Position numbers and translations under genes: made by a program
DNA from: Nakamurella antarctica
Lineage (GTDB): Bacteria > Actinomycetota > Actinomycetes > Mycobacteriales > Nakamurellaceae
Direction: 5' to 3'
DNA: 64,000 nt
NCBI RefSeq assembly: GCF_003860405.1
Contig: NZ_CP034170.1
Coordinates: forward strand, 2,604,001-2,668,000
Shown: in pieces, positions 50,667 through 60,756 of the stretch
Numbering within the stretch: position 1 is the first letter of the stretch
Layout: the number at the start of each line of letters is the position of its first letter
Notes under the pieces: model-generated
Database searches by the model: none
Seen by the model: the letters and a program-made list of their open reading frames with translations, nothing else
What the model was told of the DNA's origin: nothing

Positions 50667-51818
50667 GTCTGGCGCGTCCAGTGCTTGGCGAGGGTCCTTC
50701 GACACTGCGGCCATCGCGGTCATGATAGAGGGCCCCTGCGCCCCATCGGTGGCAAGTGCGGTGTCGGTGATCCGCTGGGCCATCCTGTCCCCCAGCTCGT
50801 CGGTGCTGGCGCCCATTTCGGCGCCGGCAAGCGCCGGAAGCTCAGCCAGGACGCTGGCGGCCGCGGCTTCCAGCGCGAGGGCGGCTTGGCCTTCACCGAG
50901 CGAAGCCAAACACAGGGCTGCGGACAGTACCGCGGCGGCCGGGTTGGCCCAGCCCCTGCCTGCAATGTCGGGCGCGCTGCCGTGGACAGGTTCAAACATG
51001 CTCGGAGCGCTGCCATCGATGTTGAGGTTGCCGGATGCTGCCACTCCGAGGCCGCCCTGGATCATCGCCCCGAGATCGGAAATGATGTCGCCGAAAAGGT
51101 TGTCGGTGACGATGACGTCAAACCGCTCTGGGTTCATCGGCATGTGTTGACACATCGCGTCGGCGTGAACATAGTCGACCGTCACGTCCGGGTAGTTCGC
51201 TCCGACCTCGTCGACGATGCTTTGCCACAGTTCACCGGCGTGCACCAGGACGTTCTTCTTGTGGCACAACGTCAAACGATTCCTCCGGTGGGTAGCGAGC
51301 CGAAAGGCGTAGTCCACTACATTGGTGATCGTCGGGGCAGTATTGATCGACTCCTGCAGCGCCACTGCGTTTTTCGTCCCCGCGTACAGCGTTGAGCCGC
51401 CGCTGACGTACATGCCTTCCATATTTTCCCGGATCACCACCATGTCGCAGCGCTCCGGCGTGAGGTCGCGAATGGGGGTCGGCACGCCGGGGTAGAGGCG
51501 GACCGGCCGCAGGTTGACGGCCTGGCGAAAAGCACTGCGCAGCCGCAGGATCAGGCCCCGCTCGAGGACTCCAGGGGCCACCCGCGGGTCGCCCATTGCA
51601 CCGAACACAATCGCTTGATGCCTACCTAGTTCAGCGATGATGTCGTCATCGATGACGACGCCGGTGGCGAGGTAGTGATTTGCGCCGAGCGCGTAGTCCG
51701 TCTGCCGCGTCTGAAATCCGAATCGGTTCCCCGCAGCGTCAATGGCCTTCAGCGCTTGATCCGTGACCTCACCGCCGATACCGTCGCCGCGCAGGATGGC
51801 CAGATCGTAGACAGTCAC
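50655..51818 (-). CDS. LeuB-family isopropylmalate/tartrate dehydrogenase
   Basis: A 387-residue NAD-dependent decarboxylating dehydrogenase of the isocitrate/isopropylmalate superfamily. Motifs: GDGIGGEV, LILRLRSAFRQAVNLRP, REnxEG (RENMEGMY), HKKNVL, VTDNLFGDIISDLGAMIQGG and FEPVHGSAPDIAG. It is closest in sequence to actinobacterial LeuB but longer than the usual 340 residues and outside a leucine operon, so it may act on a different malate derivative. Convergent with the M20 gene and divergent from the aldehyde dehydrogenase. Confidence 0.85.
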   Translation of the reverse strand: MTVYDLAILRGDGIGGEVTDQALKAIDAAGNRFGFQTRQTDYALGANHYLATGVVIDDDIIAELGRHQAIVFGAMGDPRVAPGVLERGLILRLRSAFRQAVNLRPVRLYPGVPTPIRDLTPERCDMVVIRENMEGMYVSGGSTLYAGTKNAVALQESINTAPTITNVVDYAFRLATHRRNRLTLCHKKNVLVHAGELWQSIVDEVGANYPDVTVDYVHADAMCQHMPMNPERFDVIVTDNLFGDIISDLGAMIQGGLGVAASGNLNIDGSAPSMFEPVHGSAPDIAGRGWANPAAAVLSAALCLASLGEGQAALALEAAAASVLAELPALAGAEMGASTDELGDRMAQRITDTALATDGAQGPSIMTAMAAVSKDPRQALDAPDLRV

Positions 51819-51937
51819 GTGAACTCTTTCGGTAGCTTGTTTCCCGTTGCGGGGGTGTCCCTATCTTGGTACACACTGCCTGGCCGCCGGGAACTGCGGG
51901 GTCGCGCTACCCTGAGACGACTCTAGATTGGGGTGTT

Positions 51938-53401
51938 ATGACCGACGCGTTCGTCCCCGCCTATCCGGCCGGGCTGCCCATCGCGGGGCAATGGATAACA
52001 GACGGCGTCGCGACCGTTGACGTCCTCTTCCCCTATGACGGTTCGGTGGTCGCGAAGGCTCCCGTGGGAAATGTCGAACACGCAAAACTGGCATTGGACG
52101 CGGGTCTTCGCGCGCAGCCGGTGGCGGCTCGACTCTCGGCTGCGCAGCGCCGGGATATCTTGCTCGGGGTCCACGCCGAGCTCGCGGCCCGCCGCAGCGA
52201 GTTCGAGGATCTGCTGGTCCTCGAGACCGGCAAGCCATTGTTCGATTGCCGCATAGAGGTGGAGAGAACGCTTTTCACCTGGCTCTCGACGGCAGAGGAA
52301 ATCTCGCACCAACGCGGCGAGACGGTGCCGCTCGACCTGCAACCCTCGGGCGTGGGAATGATCGGCTACTGGACGCGTAAACCGGTTGGCCTGGTAGTCG
52401 GGATCGCCGGGTTCAATTATCCGTTGCTCCTCGCCACTCACAAGATCGCGCCATGTATCGCCGCCGGCTGCGCCGTAATTGCTAAGCCAGCACCTAATAC
52501 GCCCCTTGCCACTGTGTGGTTGGTCTATCTGATCCAGACTGTGCTGCAACGGCTTTCGCTCACTGTTGACCTTGTCCAGCTCGTCACCGGGGGCGTGGAA
52601 GTAGGGCACACGCTGACCTCTGATCCGCGGATAGGTGCTGTCAGCTTCACCGGCTCCGCTGCGGTGGGACACCAGATCGCGAAAGACTGCGCACCCCGAA
52701 AGGTACTGCTCGAGTTGGGCTCCAGCTCCGCGCTGATCGTCGCTGCCGACGCCAACCTCGTCAAGGCTGCTGACGCTGTTATCCGTGGAGGCTTCTACGC
52801 CAACGGGCAGGCCTGCATTTCCATCCAACGCGTCTTGGTGGAAGCCGCCGTCGCCGATGAATTTGGTGCACTCGTCCTTGCCGGGATGCCCCGCGTGCTC
52901 CTCGGCGACCCCCGCGACATCGCCACTCGGGTAGCGCCTTTGATCAACGCGGCCGCAACCGCTCGGGTGTTGGACTGGGTTAACGAGGCCGTGGACGCGG
53001 GCGCCAAGGTGGGCGGTGGTGGAGCCGTTGTTAACTCCGGCACGGCCGTGGCTCCCACCGTCCTGTTCGACGTTCCCGACGGCGTGCGGGCATGGGATGA
53101 GGAAATCTTCGGACCAGTAGTCGCTATCCGCACCGTTCCTGACCTGGACACAGCAATCGCCGTGGCAAACGCCTCCCGCTACGGGTTGCAGGCAAGCATC
53201 TTTACTCGTTCGCTCGCTACGGCCTTTCGAGCCATCGAGGAGCTGGAAGTGGGCGGCGTGGTGGTGAACGAGATACCCGGCTTCCGGTCCGACATCATGC
53301 CCTACGGCGGCGTCAAAGATTCCGGGATTGGCCGCGAGGGCCCACGTTTCGCCATAGAAGAGCTCACAGTCACGCGGATGGCCATCATCCGGCCCGAGTA
53401 G
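51938..53401 (+). CDS. NAD(P)-dependent aldehyde dehydrogenase
   Basis: A 487-residue aldehyde dehydrogenase. ATG 51938. Catalytic Glu lies in LLELGSSSALIV and catalytic Cys in ANGQACISIQRVLV; GFNYPLLLATHKIAP and FTGSAAVGHQIA form the cofactor site; C-terminal EIFGPVVAIRTV is conserved. The ISIQRVLV context resembles lactaldehyde- and phosphonoacetaldehyde-type dehydrogenases. The substrate is unknown. It lies 14 bases ahead of an SDR gene. Confidence 0.9.
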   Translation: MTDAFVPAYPAGLPIAGQWITDGVATVDVLFPYDGSVVAKAPVGNVEHAKLALDAGLRAQPVAARLSAAQRRDILLGVHAELAARRSEFEDLLVLETGKPLFDCRIEVERTLFTWLSTAEEISHQRGETVPLDLQPSGVGMIGYWTRKPVGLVVGIAGFNYPLLLATHKIAPCIAAGCAVIAKPAPNTPLATVWLVYLIQTVLQRLSLTVDLVQLVTGGVEVGHTLTSDPRIGAVSFTGSAAVGHQIAKDCAPRKVLLELGSSSALIVAADANLVKAADAVIRGGFYANGQACISIQRVLVEAAVADEFGALVLAGMPRVLLGDPRDIATRVAPLINAAATARVLDWVNEAVDAGAKVGGGGAVVNSGTAVAPTVLFDVPDGVRAWDEEIFGPVVAIRTVPDLDTAIAVANASRYGLQASIFTRSLATAFRAIEELEVGGVVVNEIPGFRSDIMPYGGVKDSGIGREGPRFAIEELTVTRMAIIRPE

Positions 53402-53415
53402 AACAGGCACCATAC

Positions 53416-54198
53416 ATGGATTACAGCAAGCTTTTTCGGATGGACGATCGTAAAACTTTCGTTCTCGGATCCGGCAGCGGAATTGGGCGGGAGTCAGCGT
53501 TAGCGCTGGCCGCACAGGGCGCCGTCGTGGTGTGCGCGGATCGGGACCTCGCGGGCGCCACCCAGACCGCCCAACTGATAGAGGCTGCCGGCGGGCTAGC
53601 GTCTGTCTACCAGCTTGATGTGCTGGACGCCGAGGCGATTTCGGTCGCGGCACAGGAACATTCGGACAGTGAGACCCTCGTCTTCACGGCCGCGACCAAT
53701 GTCCGAAAGCGACTGCTCGACTATTCCGCCGAAGAGTACGAACGAGTTGTGTCGTTGAATATGCGATCCAGCTTCGATCTGATCCGGGCATTTGGCGCGA
53801 CGATGGTAGAGCGCAAACGCGGCAGCATTATTGGGTTTTCGTCGATCCGGCACTTGGTGGTAGAGCCGGGCCAGGGGGTATACGCCGCGACGAAGGCCGC
53901 TACCGTCCAGTTATTGCGCACAGCGGCGGCCGAGTTCGGGCCCTCCGGCGTCCGCGCTAATGCTATCGCGCCGGGGGTGGTGGAAACGCCCTTGACCGCG
54001 CCCATTAAGGCAAACCCCGAGTGGTACAACGCTTATGCCGCCAAAGGTGCCTTGGGCCGCTGGGCTGTCCCCAGTGAGTTAGCGGGCGCGGTCGTGTTCT
54101 TGGCCTCGGACGCGGCGAGCTACGTGACGGGCACGGTGTTGTATGTGGACGGCGGCTGGACTGCGGTAGACGGCCGCTTCGACCCGCCACGGGGGTAG
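53416..54198 (+). CDS. Short-chain dehydrogenase/reductase
   Basis: A 260-residue SDR. Nucleotide-binding glycine motif GSGSGIGRESALALA, catalytic Ser in GFSSIRHL, Tyr-x3-Lys in YAATKAA, and the C-terminal VTGTVLYVDGGWTA. The product is a typical classical SDR of the 3-oxoacyl reductase-like group; the GSGSGIG motif is shorter than TGxxxGIG. It ends the operon with the aldehyde dehydrogenase. Confidence 0.9.
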   Translation: MDYSKLFRMDDRKTFVLGSGSGIGRESALALAAQGAVVVCADRDLAGATQTAQLIEAAGGLASVYQLDVLDAEAISVAAQEHSDSETLVFTAATNVRKRLLDYSAEEYERVVSLNMRSSFDLIRAFGATMVERKRGSIIGFSSIRHLVVEPGQGVYAATKAATVQLLRTAAAEFGPSGVRANAIAPGVVETPLTAPIKANPEWYNAYAAKGALGRWAVPSELAGAVVFLASDAASYVTGTVLYVDGGWTAVDGRFDPPRG

Positions 54199-54441
54199 TC
54201 GGTCCTCTGTCACCGGGGCGCTGCATCACAGCCTCACCCTGGCCAAAGGATTGAGCGCCGCAGCCTTCAGAGGGACCATTGGTTTCGGAACAATGGCACA
54301 AACGGCGCCGTACTCCGCGCTACACACCGGTTGACCTACACGGCGCTGCCGTCCCAGCGGCGCTGTCGTCCCAGCGGCGCTGTCGTCCCACGAGCTCGTC
54401 CCACACCCCTGACAGCACCGCCCAACTTCCGGCGTCGGCGC
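54199..54441. other. Gene-free interval between SDR gene and nuoN
   Basis: The 243 bases between two convergent genes contain a short 17-base repeat at 54351-54390 and no clear terminator stem. Confidence 0.5.
54351..54390. repeat. 17-base tandem repeat downstream of nuoN
   Basis: Two perfect copies of GTCCCAGCGGCGCTGTC (54351-54367, 54368-54384) with a third partial GTCCCA. Non-coding. Confidence 0.9.
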
Positions 54442-56028
54442 TTACCCCAACAGCGGCAAGTGCACGTTCAGGAGATCGATGACCCACGATGGGAAGAGCC
54501 CCAGCAGGACGGTGATGGCGAAGCAGGCCGCTGTGACGATCATCGTCAACGGGCCTGGGACCAGCACGGATGGCCCGTCATCGACGGGCGAGGCGAAGTA
54601 CATCAACACCACGATCTTCAGGTAGAAGAATGCGGTCACGGCGGTGGCCACCATGGCAATGACGACCAGCGCCCCCATGCCGGACTCGGCTGCGGCGGTG
54701 AATACCTGGAACTTGCCGATAAAGCCTGCGGTGAGGGGAATCCCGGCAAACGACAGCATGAAAATCGTCATCTGAGCCGCAAGCATGGGCGACTTTTTCG
54801 CGAGCCCCGCCCACGCCTGCATCGACGATGCTTCCCCGTCCGGAGTCCGCACCAAGGTGAGCAGTGCCAGAACGCCGATGGTGGCAAAACCGTAGGTCAG
54901 CAGGTAAAACATCGTGGCTGACATGCCATCTGCGGTCAGGGTAATAACACCCAGCATCAGGAACCCAGCGTGGGCCACCGAGGAATATGCGAGCATCCGC
55001 TTGATGTCAGTCTGGGTGATACCTATGACGGCGCCGATCACCATCGATGCGATGGCGATCCCCCACATCGTCCCTTCCCAGTTCCATTTGCTGGGACCGA
55101 AAGCGCTGTAGAACACCCGCACCATCGTGGTAAACGCGGCAACCTTGGTGCAGGCCGCCATAAACGCAGTGACCGGGGTCGGTGCGCCTTGATAGACATC
55201 CGGCGTCCACGAGTGGAACGGGCCCACCGAACCCTTGAACAAGAGTCCAACGACCAGCAGCGCCATCCCTATCAAAAGCATCGTGTTGCTGCGGCCGCCC
55301 GCCTGGCTGGCCAGCGCGACATCGGAATACTTCAACCCACCGGCGTAGCCGTAGAGCAGCGCAATTCCGTACAGCAGGATTGCCGAGGCAAATGCTCCCA
55401 GCAAGAAGTACTTAACGGCCGCTTCCTGCGAAATTAACCGTCGACGGCGGGCCATACCGCACATCAAATACAGCGGCAACGAAAGCACTTCGAGGCCGAC
55501 GAACAAAGTGATGAAGTCTGCAGACGCGGGGAATACCAGCATCCCGCCGATGGCGAACAGCGCCAGCGGAAAGATTTCCGTCTGCATTTTCGTTGCCGTC
55601 GCAGTGAAGGCCCTGTCTCGTTTTGATCCCGGGCGCGCGGCAGCCTGCGCCGCGAAGGCGCCACCGGGCTCGGACACCCGATCCGCCATCAACAGCACCG
55701 ACGCCAACGCAAGCACCAGCAGCACCCCCCACATAATGTAGGTAGCTTGATCCACTGCCAGCGATCCGTCGAAGGTAAGCGCGTAGTCCTTCCCGATGGC
55801 GCGAATTACTGTCACGACGCCCGCGGCCACGATGGCGCCGACCGTCACGATGAGTTGCGCCACGTACCGCAGTTGCTTGGGTACGACGGCCTCGACCAAC
55901 ACGCCCAGGCAGGCGGCGCCCAAGATGATCAGGATCGGCATGATGACCCCGAAGTTCACCGCGGGCGCCTTGATGCTGTTGATATCGCCGCCCAATGGCG
56001 CCGCGAGAGTATGCAGTAACGACATCAT
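54442..56028 (-). CDS. nuoN: NADH-quinone oxidoreductase subunit N
   Basis: A proton-pumping antiporter-like subunit of complex I, 528 residues with about 14 membrane helices. Conserved KGSVGPFHSWTPDVYQGAPTP (lysine in helix) and FMLSFAGIPLTAGFIGKFQV. The start overlaps nuoM by four bases. Last gene of the operon; no clear terminator follows. Confidence 0.95.
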   Translation of the reverse strand: MMSLLHTLAAPLGGDINSIKAPAVNFGVIMPILIILGAACLGVLVEAVVPKQLRYVAQLIVTVGAIVAAGVVTVIRAIGKDYALTFDGSLAVDQATYIMWGVLLVLALASVLLMADRVSEPGGAFAAQAAARPGSKRDRAFTATATKMQTEIFPLALFAIGGMLVFPASADFITLFVGLEVLSLPLYLMCGMARRRRLISQEAAVKYFLLGAFASAILLYGIALLYGYAGGLKYSDVALASQAGGRSNTMLLIGMALLVVGLLFKGSVGPFHSWTPDVYQGAPTPVTAFMAACTKVAAFTTMVRVFYSAFGPSKWNWEGTMWGIAIASMVIGAVIGITQTDIKRMLAYSSVAHAGFLMLGVITLTADGMSATMFYLLTYGFATIGVLALLTLVRTPDGEASSMQAWAGLAKKSPMLAAQMTIFMLSFAGIPLTAGFIGKFQVFTAAAESGMGALVVIAMVATAVTAFFYLKIVVLMYFASPVDDGPSVLVPGPLTMIVTAACFAITVLLGLFPSWVIDLLNVHLPLLG

Positions 56029-57680
56029 TTGCCACCTTCGATGCTCGGTGCCGGATCGCTATGCCCGGAGTCCACAATGATCTGGGCGGACACCGGATTG
56101 ATCACGTCCAGAAGAGGCTTCGGGTACACACCAATCACCACAATCAACAGCACTAACGGTGTCAAAACAGCGATCTCGCGAATGTTGAGGTCGCCGAACC
56201 GGAACTTGGTCGGCGTGCGGAAGATCGTTTTGTGCCCCAGTGCAACGGAACTCGAGCCAGAACCGGCAGACCCGGAGCCGACCCCGAAATCACCCTCAGC
56301 AACAGCTGCATCAGCGGGGGATCCCAGTACTCCAGCGCCGCGGATAGGGCCCGTCATGGTGCGCTGGAAGATCCACAGCATGTAAACAGCGGCGATCACG
56401 ATCCCCACAGTTGCCGCGATGGCCCAGGCAGGCTGTGTGGAGAACGTTCCCAGCAACACCAGGAACTCGGCCACGAAGGAGCTGGTCCCTGGAAGCGCAA
56501 TGGTGGCAAGGGATCCGATCAGGAACATTCCACCGAGAATCGGCGCCACCTTCCACACACCGCCGTAGTCGCTGATCAGCCGGGAGTTTCCGCGGGAGGT
56601 CAGCATGCCGACGACGAGGAAGAGGAGCCCGGTGGCGAGACCGTGGGCGACCATGTAAATGACGGCGCCGGACATGGCCTGCGAACTGAACGCAAATACT
56701 CCCATGGCGATGAAGCCGAAGTGTGCGATGGACGTGTAGGTCACGAAGCGCTTCAAATCCCGTTGTCCCGCAGCGACTATGCCACCGTAGAAAATGCCGA
56801 TCACCGCCAAAGTGATGATCAGCCAGGCGAGTTTCGAGGACGCCGCGGGCAACAGCGGCAAGCAGATCCGCAGGAACCCAAAGGTGCCGACCTTATCGAG
56901 AACACCTACAATTAACGTGCCGGAACCGACTGGCGCCTCGGCACCGGCATCGGGCAGCCACGTGTGGAACGGCACCAATGGCGCCTTGATCGCAAACGCA
57001 ATCGCGAACCCGGCAAAGATCCACATCTGGGTGGACTCCGGGATTTGAGAAGCAATACCGCGCAGCGTCTCCCAGTCCAGAGTTCCACCGGGAACATGGT
57101 CACGGCTGACGACATACAGCCCAATGACGGAGGCCAACATCATCAGTCCGCCGAATAAGGAGTACAGGAAAAACTTGGTCGCCGCGTAGGTCCGCCGCGG
57201 TCCGCCGTAGGCGCCGATCAGGAAATACATCGGGATCAGCATCAGTTCGAAGAACACGTAGAACAGGAACACGTCGGTGGCGGCGAAAACGCCGATCATC
57301 AGCGACTCCAGCATCAACAGCAGCGCGAAGTAGCTCCCGATGGAGCGTCCCGGCGGCAGTTTTTCCTCCCAGGAGGCGCCGAGCACAATCGGCACAAGCA
57401 GGGCGATCAGTGCGATCATCACCAACGAGACGCCGTCCACGCCGACCGAGAAGTTGAGTCCGAGGGTCGGGATCCATTGCGCCGTAGACACATATTGGAA
57501 GCCGGGCGCGCCGGGGGTGAACCCGATCCACAGCGCCACACCGATGGCGAATGTGGCCAGCGAAAACGCCAACGCCATTGTTTTCACCGTCTTGGCGGGT
57601 GCGTGACGCATCGCCCCGGTCACTGCGGCGCCCGCAGCTGGAACTGCCACCATTAACAGGGTGAACGGGAAATCGCTCAT
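56025..57680 (-). CDS. nuoM: NADH-quinone oxidoreductase subunit M
   Basis: A 551-residue antiporter-like subunit of complex I. Conserved helix segment APLVPFHTWLPDAGAEAPVG and FFELMLIPMYFLIGAYGG with the helix-5 Glu are present; several long hydrophobic helices span the protein. It lies two bases after nuoL and overlaps nuoN. Confidence 0.95.
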   Translation of the reverse strand: MSDFPFTLLMVAVPAAGAAVTGAMRHAPAKTVKTMALAFSLATFAIGVALWIGFTPGAPGFQYVSTAQWIPTLGLNFSVGVDGVSLVMIALIALLVPIVLGASWEEKLPPGRSIGSYFALLLMLESLMIGVFAATDVFLFYVFFELMLIPMYFLIGAYGGPRRTYAATKFFLYSLFGGLMMLASVIGLYVVSRDHVPGGTLDWETLRGIASQIPESTQMWIFAGFAIAFAIKAPLVPFHTWLPDAGAEAPVGSGTLIVGVLDKVGTFGFLRICLPLLPAASSKLAWLIITLAVIGIFYGGIVAAGQRDLKRFVTYTSIAHFGFIAMGVFAFSSQAMSGAVIYMVAHGLATGLLFLVVGMLTSRGNSRLISDYGGVWKVAPILGGMFLIGSLATIALPGTSSFVAEFLVLLGTFSTQPAWAIAATVGIVIAAVYMLWIFQRTMTGPIRGAGVLGSPADAAVAEGDFGVGSGSAGSGSSSVALGHKTIFRTPTKFRFGDLNIREIAVLTPLVLLIVVIGVYPKPLLDVINPVSAQIIVDSGHSDPAPSIEGGK

Positions 57681-57682
57681 TG

Positions 57683-59638
57683 TCAGAATCCCTTCACGGC
57701 GAGCAGGGCGAGCACGAGTATTAGCGAACCGCCGAGCATCGACAGGGCGTACGACCTGACGTATCCCGTTTGCGTCCTACGCGCTCTTTCCGACAGCGCC
57801 GCGAGCACTGTCCCAAAGCCCGTCATGGTGCGATCCACCACCTTCTCCTCGACATCGACCAGCGACGCGGTCAACGCAATGGCGGGGGTAGCGAACAGCG
57901 CCTCGTTCAGGGCGTTACCGCCGACATCTGCTCGCGCCCAGCGAACCGGCCACGCGACGTTTTCGGGGGCGAGAACCGGGATGGGGCGTCGGCCAAACAT
58001 GGCGTAGGCCACGAGCACTCCGGCTGCGATCAAGACCAGAGTGCCGATCGTAATGAGGATCGGCGCGATGGGCGGCTCCGGGTGTTCGAATTCGCCGAGG
58101 GATGGAGTCAGCCAATGAGGCAGCCGGTCGCCGAGGGCAAGGAACGCGCCTGCGCCAGCCGAGCCAATGGCCAGAATCACCATCGGCGCCGTCATCGATG
58201 CGGGCGATTCGTGCGGGTGATAATCGCGGCCGTCGGCGGACTTCAGTTGCTCATACCGCGGCTTGCCGAAGAAAGTCATCAGCATCAGGCGTGTCATGTA
58301 AAACGCGGTGAGCCCAGCTCCGATCAATGCGGCGCTGCCCAACAGAATGCCCTTGATACCGCCTGCGGCGAATGCCGCCTCGATGATCGGGTCCTTGGAG
58401 AAGTAGCCGGAGAAGAACGGGAACCCAATCAGCGCAAGGTATCCGGCGGTGAACGTCCAGAATGTGACCGGCATCTTTTTCCACAAACCGCCGTAGCGGC
58501 GCATGTCGACGTCGTCATTCATGCCGTGCATCACGGAGCCCGCGCCCAGGAAGAGACCAGCCTTGAAGAAGCCGTGAGTCAACAGGTGCAAGATTCCCAA
58601 CGCGTAGACACCGGCGCCGAGTCCAACAGCCAAGAACATGTAGCCGATCTGCGAAACCGTCGAGTAGGCAAGGACTTTCTTGATGTCGTCCTTGGCGCAG
58701 CCCGCGATGCAGCCGATCAACAGCGTGATGGCGCCGATGATGGTGACCACCAAGCGGCCGTCCGCGGTGAGGTTGTAGATCGGCGCGCACCTGGCGATGA
58801 GGTAGACGCCAGCCGTCACCATGGTGGCCGCGTGGATCAAGGCCGACACCGGGGTCGGCCCCTCCATCGCATCCGGAAGCCAGGCCTGCAAGGGGAACTG
58901 GCCGGATTTACCGCAGGCACCGAGCAACAACAGCAGCGCGATCGCGGTGACGGTGCCCGGGGACTGCTCGGCGACAGCGCCGATCTGGGAGAACACGCCA
59001 TCGAACGAGGTGGTACCCATTTCCTTGAACATCAGGAAAATGGCGAGCGCCAAGCCGACGTCGCCGACGCGGTTCATGATGAAGGCCTTCTTCGCCGCCG
59101 ACGCTGCGCTAGGCCGATCCGACCAGAAACCGATCAGCAGGTAAGACGCCAAGCCGACGCCCTCCCAGCCCGCGTACAGGGCCACGAACGAGTTGCCCAA
59201 GACCAGGAGCAGCATGGAGCCGACGAATAGGTTGAGGTAGGCAAAGAACTTTCGACGCTCGGCATCGTGGTGCATGTAACCGATGGAGTAGATGTGAATC
59301 AGCGAGCCAACCCCGGTGATCAGCAGAACGAAGGTCAGCGACAGCGGATCGATCCGCAGTCCAAACTCCAGCTGCAGCGCTTGCACTGGCATCCAGGAGA
59401 ACAGGTGCGAGTCCATCACGTGGTTACCGCCGCCGCCGCTGCTCGGATGGTTCACAAACATCACCACACCGAGGACAAAGGCGAGCAGCACCATCACGAT
59501 TGCCACCAAGTGGCCCGCTCGGTCCAGCCGGCGGCCGCCGATCAGCAGGATCACAGCACCAATAAAGGGCAGCAGGACCAACCAGATAGCCAGGCTCGCC
59601 GTACCGGAGGCTGCGACAGCCCCCACAGATTCAGTCAT
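57683..59638 (-). CDS. nuoL: NADH-quinone oxidoreductase subunit L
   Basis: The distal antiporter-like subunit of complex I, 651 residues. YAGWEGVGLASYLLIGFW and FPLQAWLPDAMEGPTPVSAL are typical, and the C-terminal lateral helix HL is present as a long amphipathic stretch. It lies 12 bases after nuoK. Confidence 0.95.
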   Translation of the reverse strand: MTESVGAVAASGTASLAIWLVLLPFIGAVILLIGGRRLDRAGHLVAIVMVLLAFVLGVVMFVNHPSSGGGGNHVMDSHLFSWMPVQALQLEFGLRIDPLSLTFVLLITGVGSLIHIYSIGYMHHDAERRKFFAYLNLFVGSMLLLVLGNSFVALYAGWEGVGLASYLLIGFWSDRPSAASAAKKAFIMNRVGDVGLALAIFLMFKEMGTTSFDGVFSQIGAVAEQSPGTVTAIALLLLLGACGKSGQFPLQAWLPDAMEGPTPVSALIHAATMVTAGVYLIARCAPIYNLTADGRLVVTIIGAITLLIGCIAGCAKDDIKKVLAYSTVSQIGYMFLAVGLGAGVYALGILHLLTHGFFKAGLFLGAGSVMHGMNDDVDMRRYGGLWKKMPVTFWTFTAGYLALIGFPFFSGYFSKDPIIEAAFAAGGIKGILLGSAALIGAGLTAFYMTRLMLMTFFGKPRYEQLKSADGRDYHPHESPASMTAPMVILAIGSAGAGAFLALGDRLPHWLTPSLGEFEHPEPPIAPILITIGTLVLIAAGVLVAYAMFGRRPIPVLAPENVAWPVRWARADVGGNALNEALFATPAIALTASLVDVEEKVVDRTMTGFGTVLAALSERARRTQTGYVRSYALSMLGGSLILVLALLAVKGF

Positions 59639-59650
59639 CGCGTCAGTCCC

Positions 59651-59950
59651 CTAATACTTCAACAGGTTGGCGTCATCGATCGACGCTGATCGGCGGCTGC
59701 GGAATATCGACATGATGATGGCCAGGCCAACCACGACCTCGGCGGCTGCGACCACCATCACGAAGAAGGCCATCACCACCCCGTCGAGGTCGCCATTGAT
59801 CCGCGAGAAGGTGACGAACGAGAGGTTGACCCCGTTCAACATCAACTCGATGCACATAAACACGACGATGGCGTTGCGCCGGACAAGGACGCCGACAGCG
59901 CCGATCCCGAACAGCAGCGCTGAGAGCACCAGATAGTAGTTCGGGTTCAC
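59651..59950 (-). CDS. nuoK: NADH-quinone oxidoreductase subunit K
   Basis: A 99-residue membrane subunit with three helices, [20 protein letters not shown], a conserved Glu in [12 protein letters not shown], and a second in [12 protein letters not shown]; both glutamates belong to the proton path. The start overlaps nuoJ by four bases. Confidence 0.95.
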   Translation of the reverse strand: MNPNYYLVLSALLFGIGAVGVLVRRNAIVVFMCIELMLNGVNLSFVTFSRINGDLDGVVMAFFVMVVAAAEVVVGLAIIMSIFRSRRSASIDDANLLKY

Positions 59951-60756
59951 GGCTTTTCACCTCCCGTGTTCAGTTCTTTGACCAGGGCTACGGGGTGGTC
60001 GACCCCGTCGATGGCAACCAGATCCGCCGCTTCCCGATGACGCATGGCCACCAGTTGGCTCTCATGTTGATCGACCAGTGTCGATACCGACTCAGGAGCC
60101 ACGGATCCGTCGGGGAGCAGTGCGGGGGTGGCGTTAGAGGACGAGGTGGCAAAGACGCCGGGGCCAGGCAGCGGCGACATCCGGCCCGAACGCATGCGCG
60201 CCTGGACCATTTGCCGTTGGCTGCGCTTCTCGCCGGGGCGCTTTTCCACATGGGCCAGCACCATCGCGCCGACGGCGGCCGTAATCAGCAGCGCCGATGT
60301 CAGTTCGAAGGGGAAGAGGAAGGTGGTGAATAACGTGTTGGCGATCGAACCCATCTCACCGCGCTCTGCGGTGGCTCCCTCGAGACCGACCGCTTCGATC
60401 CCGCTCACCGCGTGGACCAGACCAGCGACCACGAGACCGACGAATCCAAGCCCCACCAGCAGGGCAGCAACTCGTTGCCCGCGAAGGCTCTCGATCACCG
60501 AGTCGCCGGATTCGCGTCCGGTAAGCATCAGTACGAAGAGGAACAGCATCATGATGGCACCGGTGTAGACGATGATTTGCACGAAGCCCAGGAACTGGGC
60601 GCCCTGGGTCAGGTACATGCACCCGAGGCACAACATGCTCATCACCAGCCAGAGCGCCGAGTGCACCGCGTTTTTCGCAAAAATCATTCCGACCCCGCCC
60701 AAGAGGGACAGTGGGCCGAGGATCCAGAAGGCGATTTGTTCGCCCGTCGTCGTCAC
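59947..60756 (-). CDS. nuoJ: NADH-quinone oxidoreductase subunit J
   Basis: A 269-residue membrane subunit. The membrane part (five helices, [20 protein letters not shown] and [20 protein letters not shown]) is normal; the last 90 residues form a hydrophilic cytoplasmic tail, as in other actinobacterial NuoJ. It overlaps nuoI by four bases and nuoK by four. Confidence 0.94.
   Translation of the reverse strand: MTTTGEQIAFWILGPLSLLGGVGMIFAKNAVHSALWLVMSMLCLGCMYLTQGAQFLGFVQIIVYTGAIMMLFLFVLMLTGRESGDSVIESLRGQRVAALLVGLGFVGLVVAGLVHAVSGIEAVGLEGATAERGEMGSIANTLFTTFLFPFELTSALLITAAVGAMVLAHVEKRPGEKRSQRQMVQARMRSGRMSPLPGPGVFATSSSNATPALLPDGSVAPESVSTLVDQHESQLVAMRHREAADLVAIDGVDHPVALVKELNTGGEKP

Noticed and set aside
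51923-53653. Minus-strand 576-codon open frame across the aldehyde dehydrogenase
   Set aside because: Long, but an antisense shadow; the plus-strand frame has catalytic Glu and Cys and full family length.
54331-54921. Plus-strand 196-codon frame over the nuoN 3' end
   Set aside because: It overlaps conserved nuoN in antisense and has the Gln/Arg/His bias of a reverse-strand shadow.
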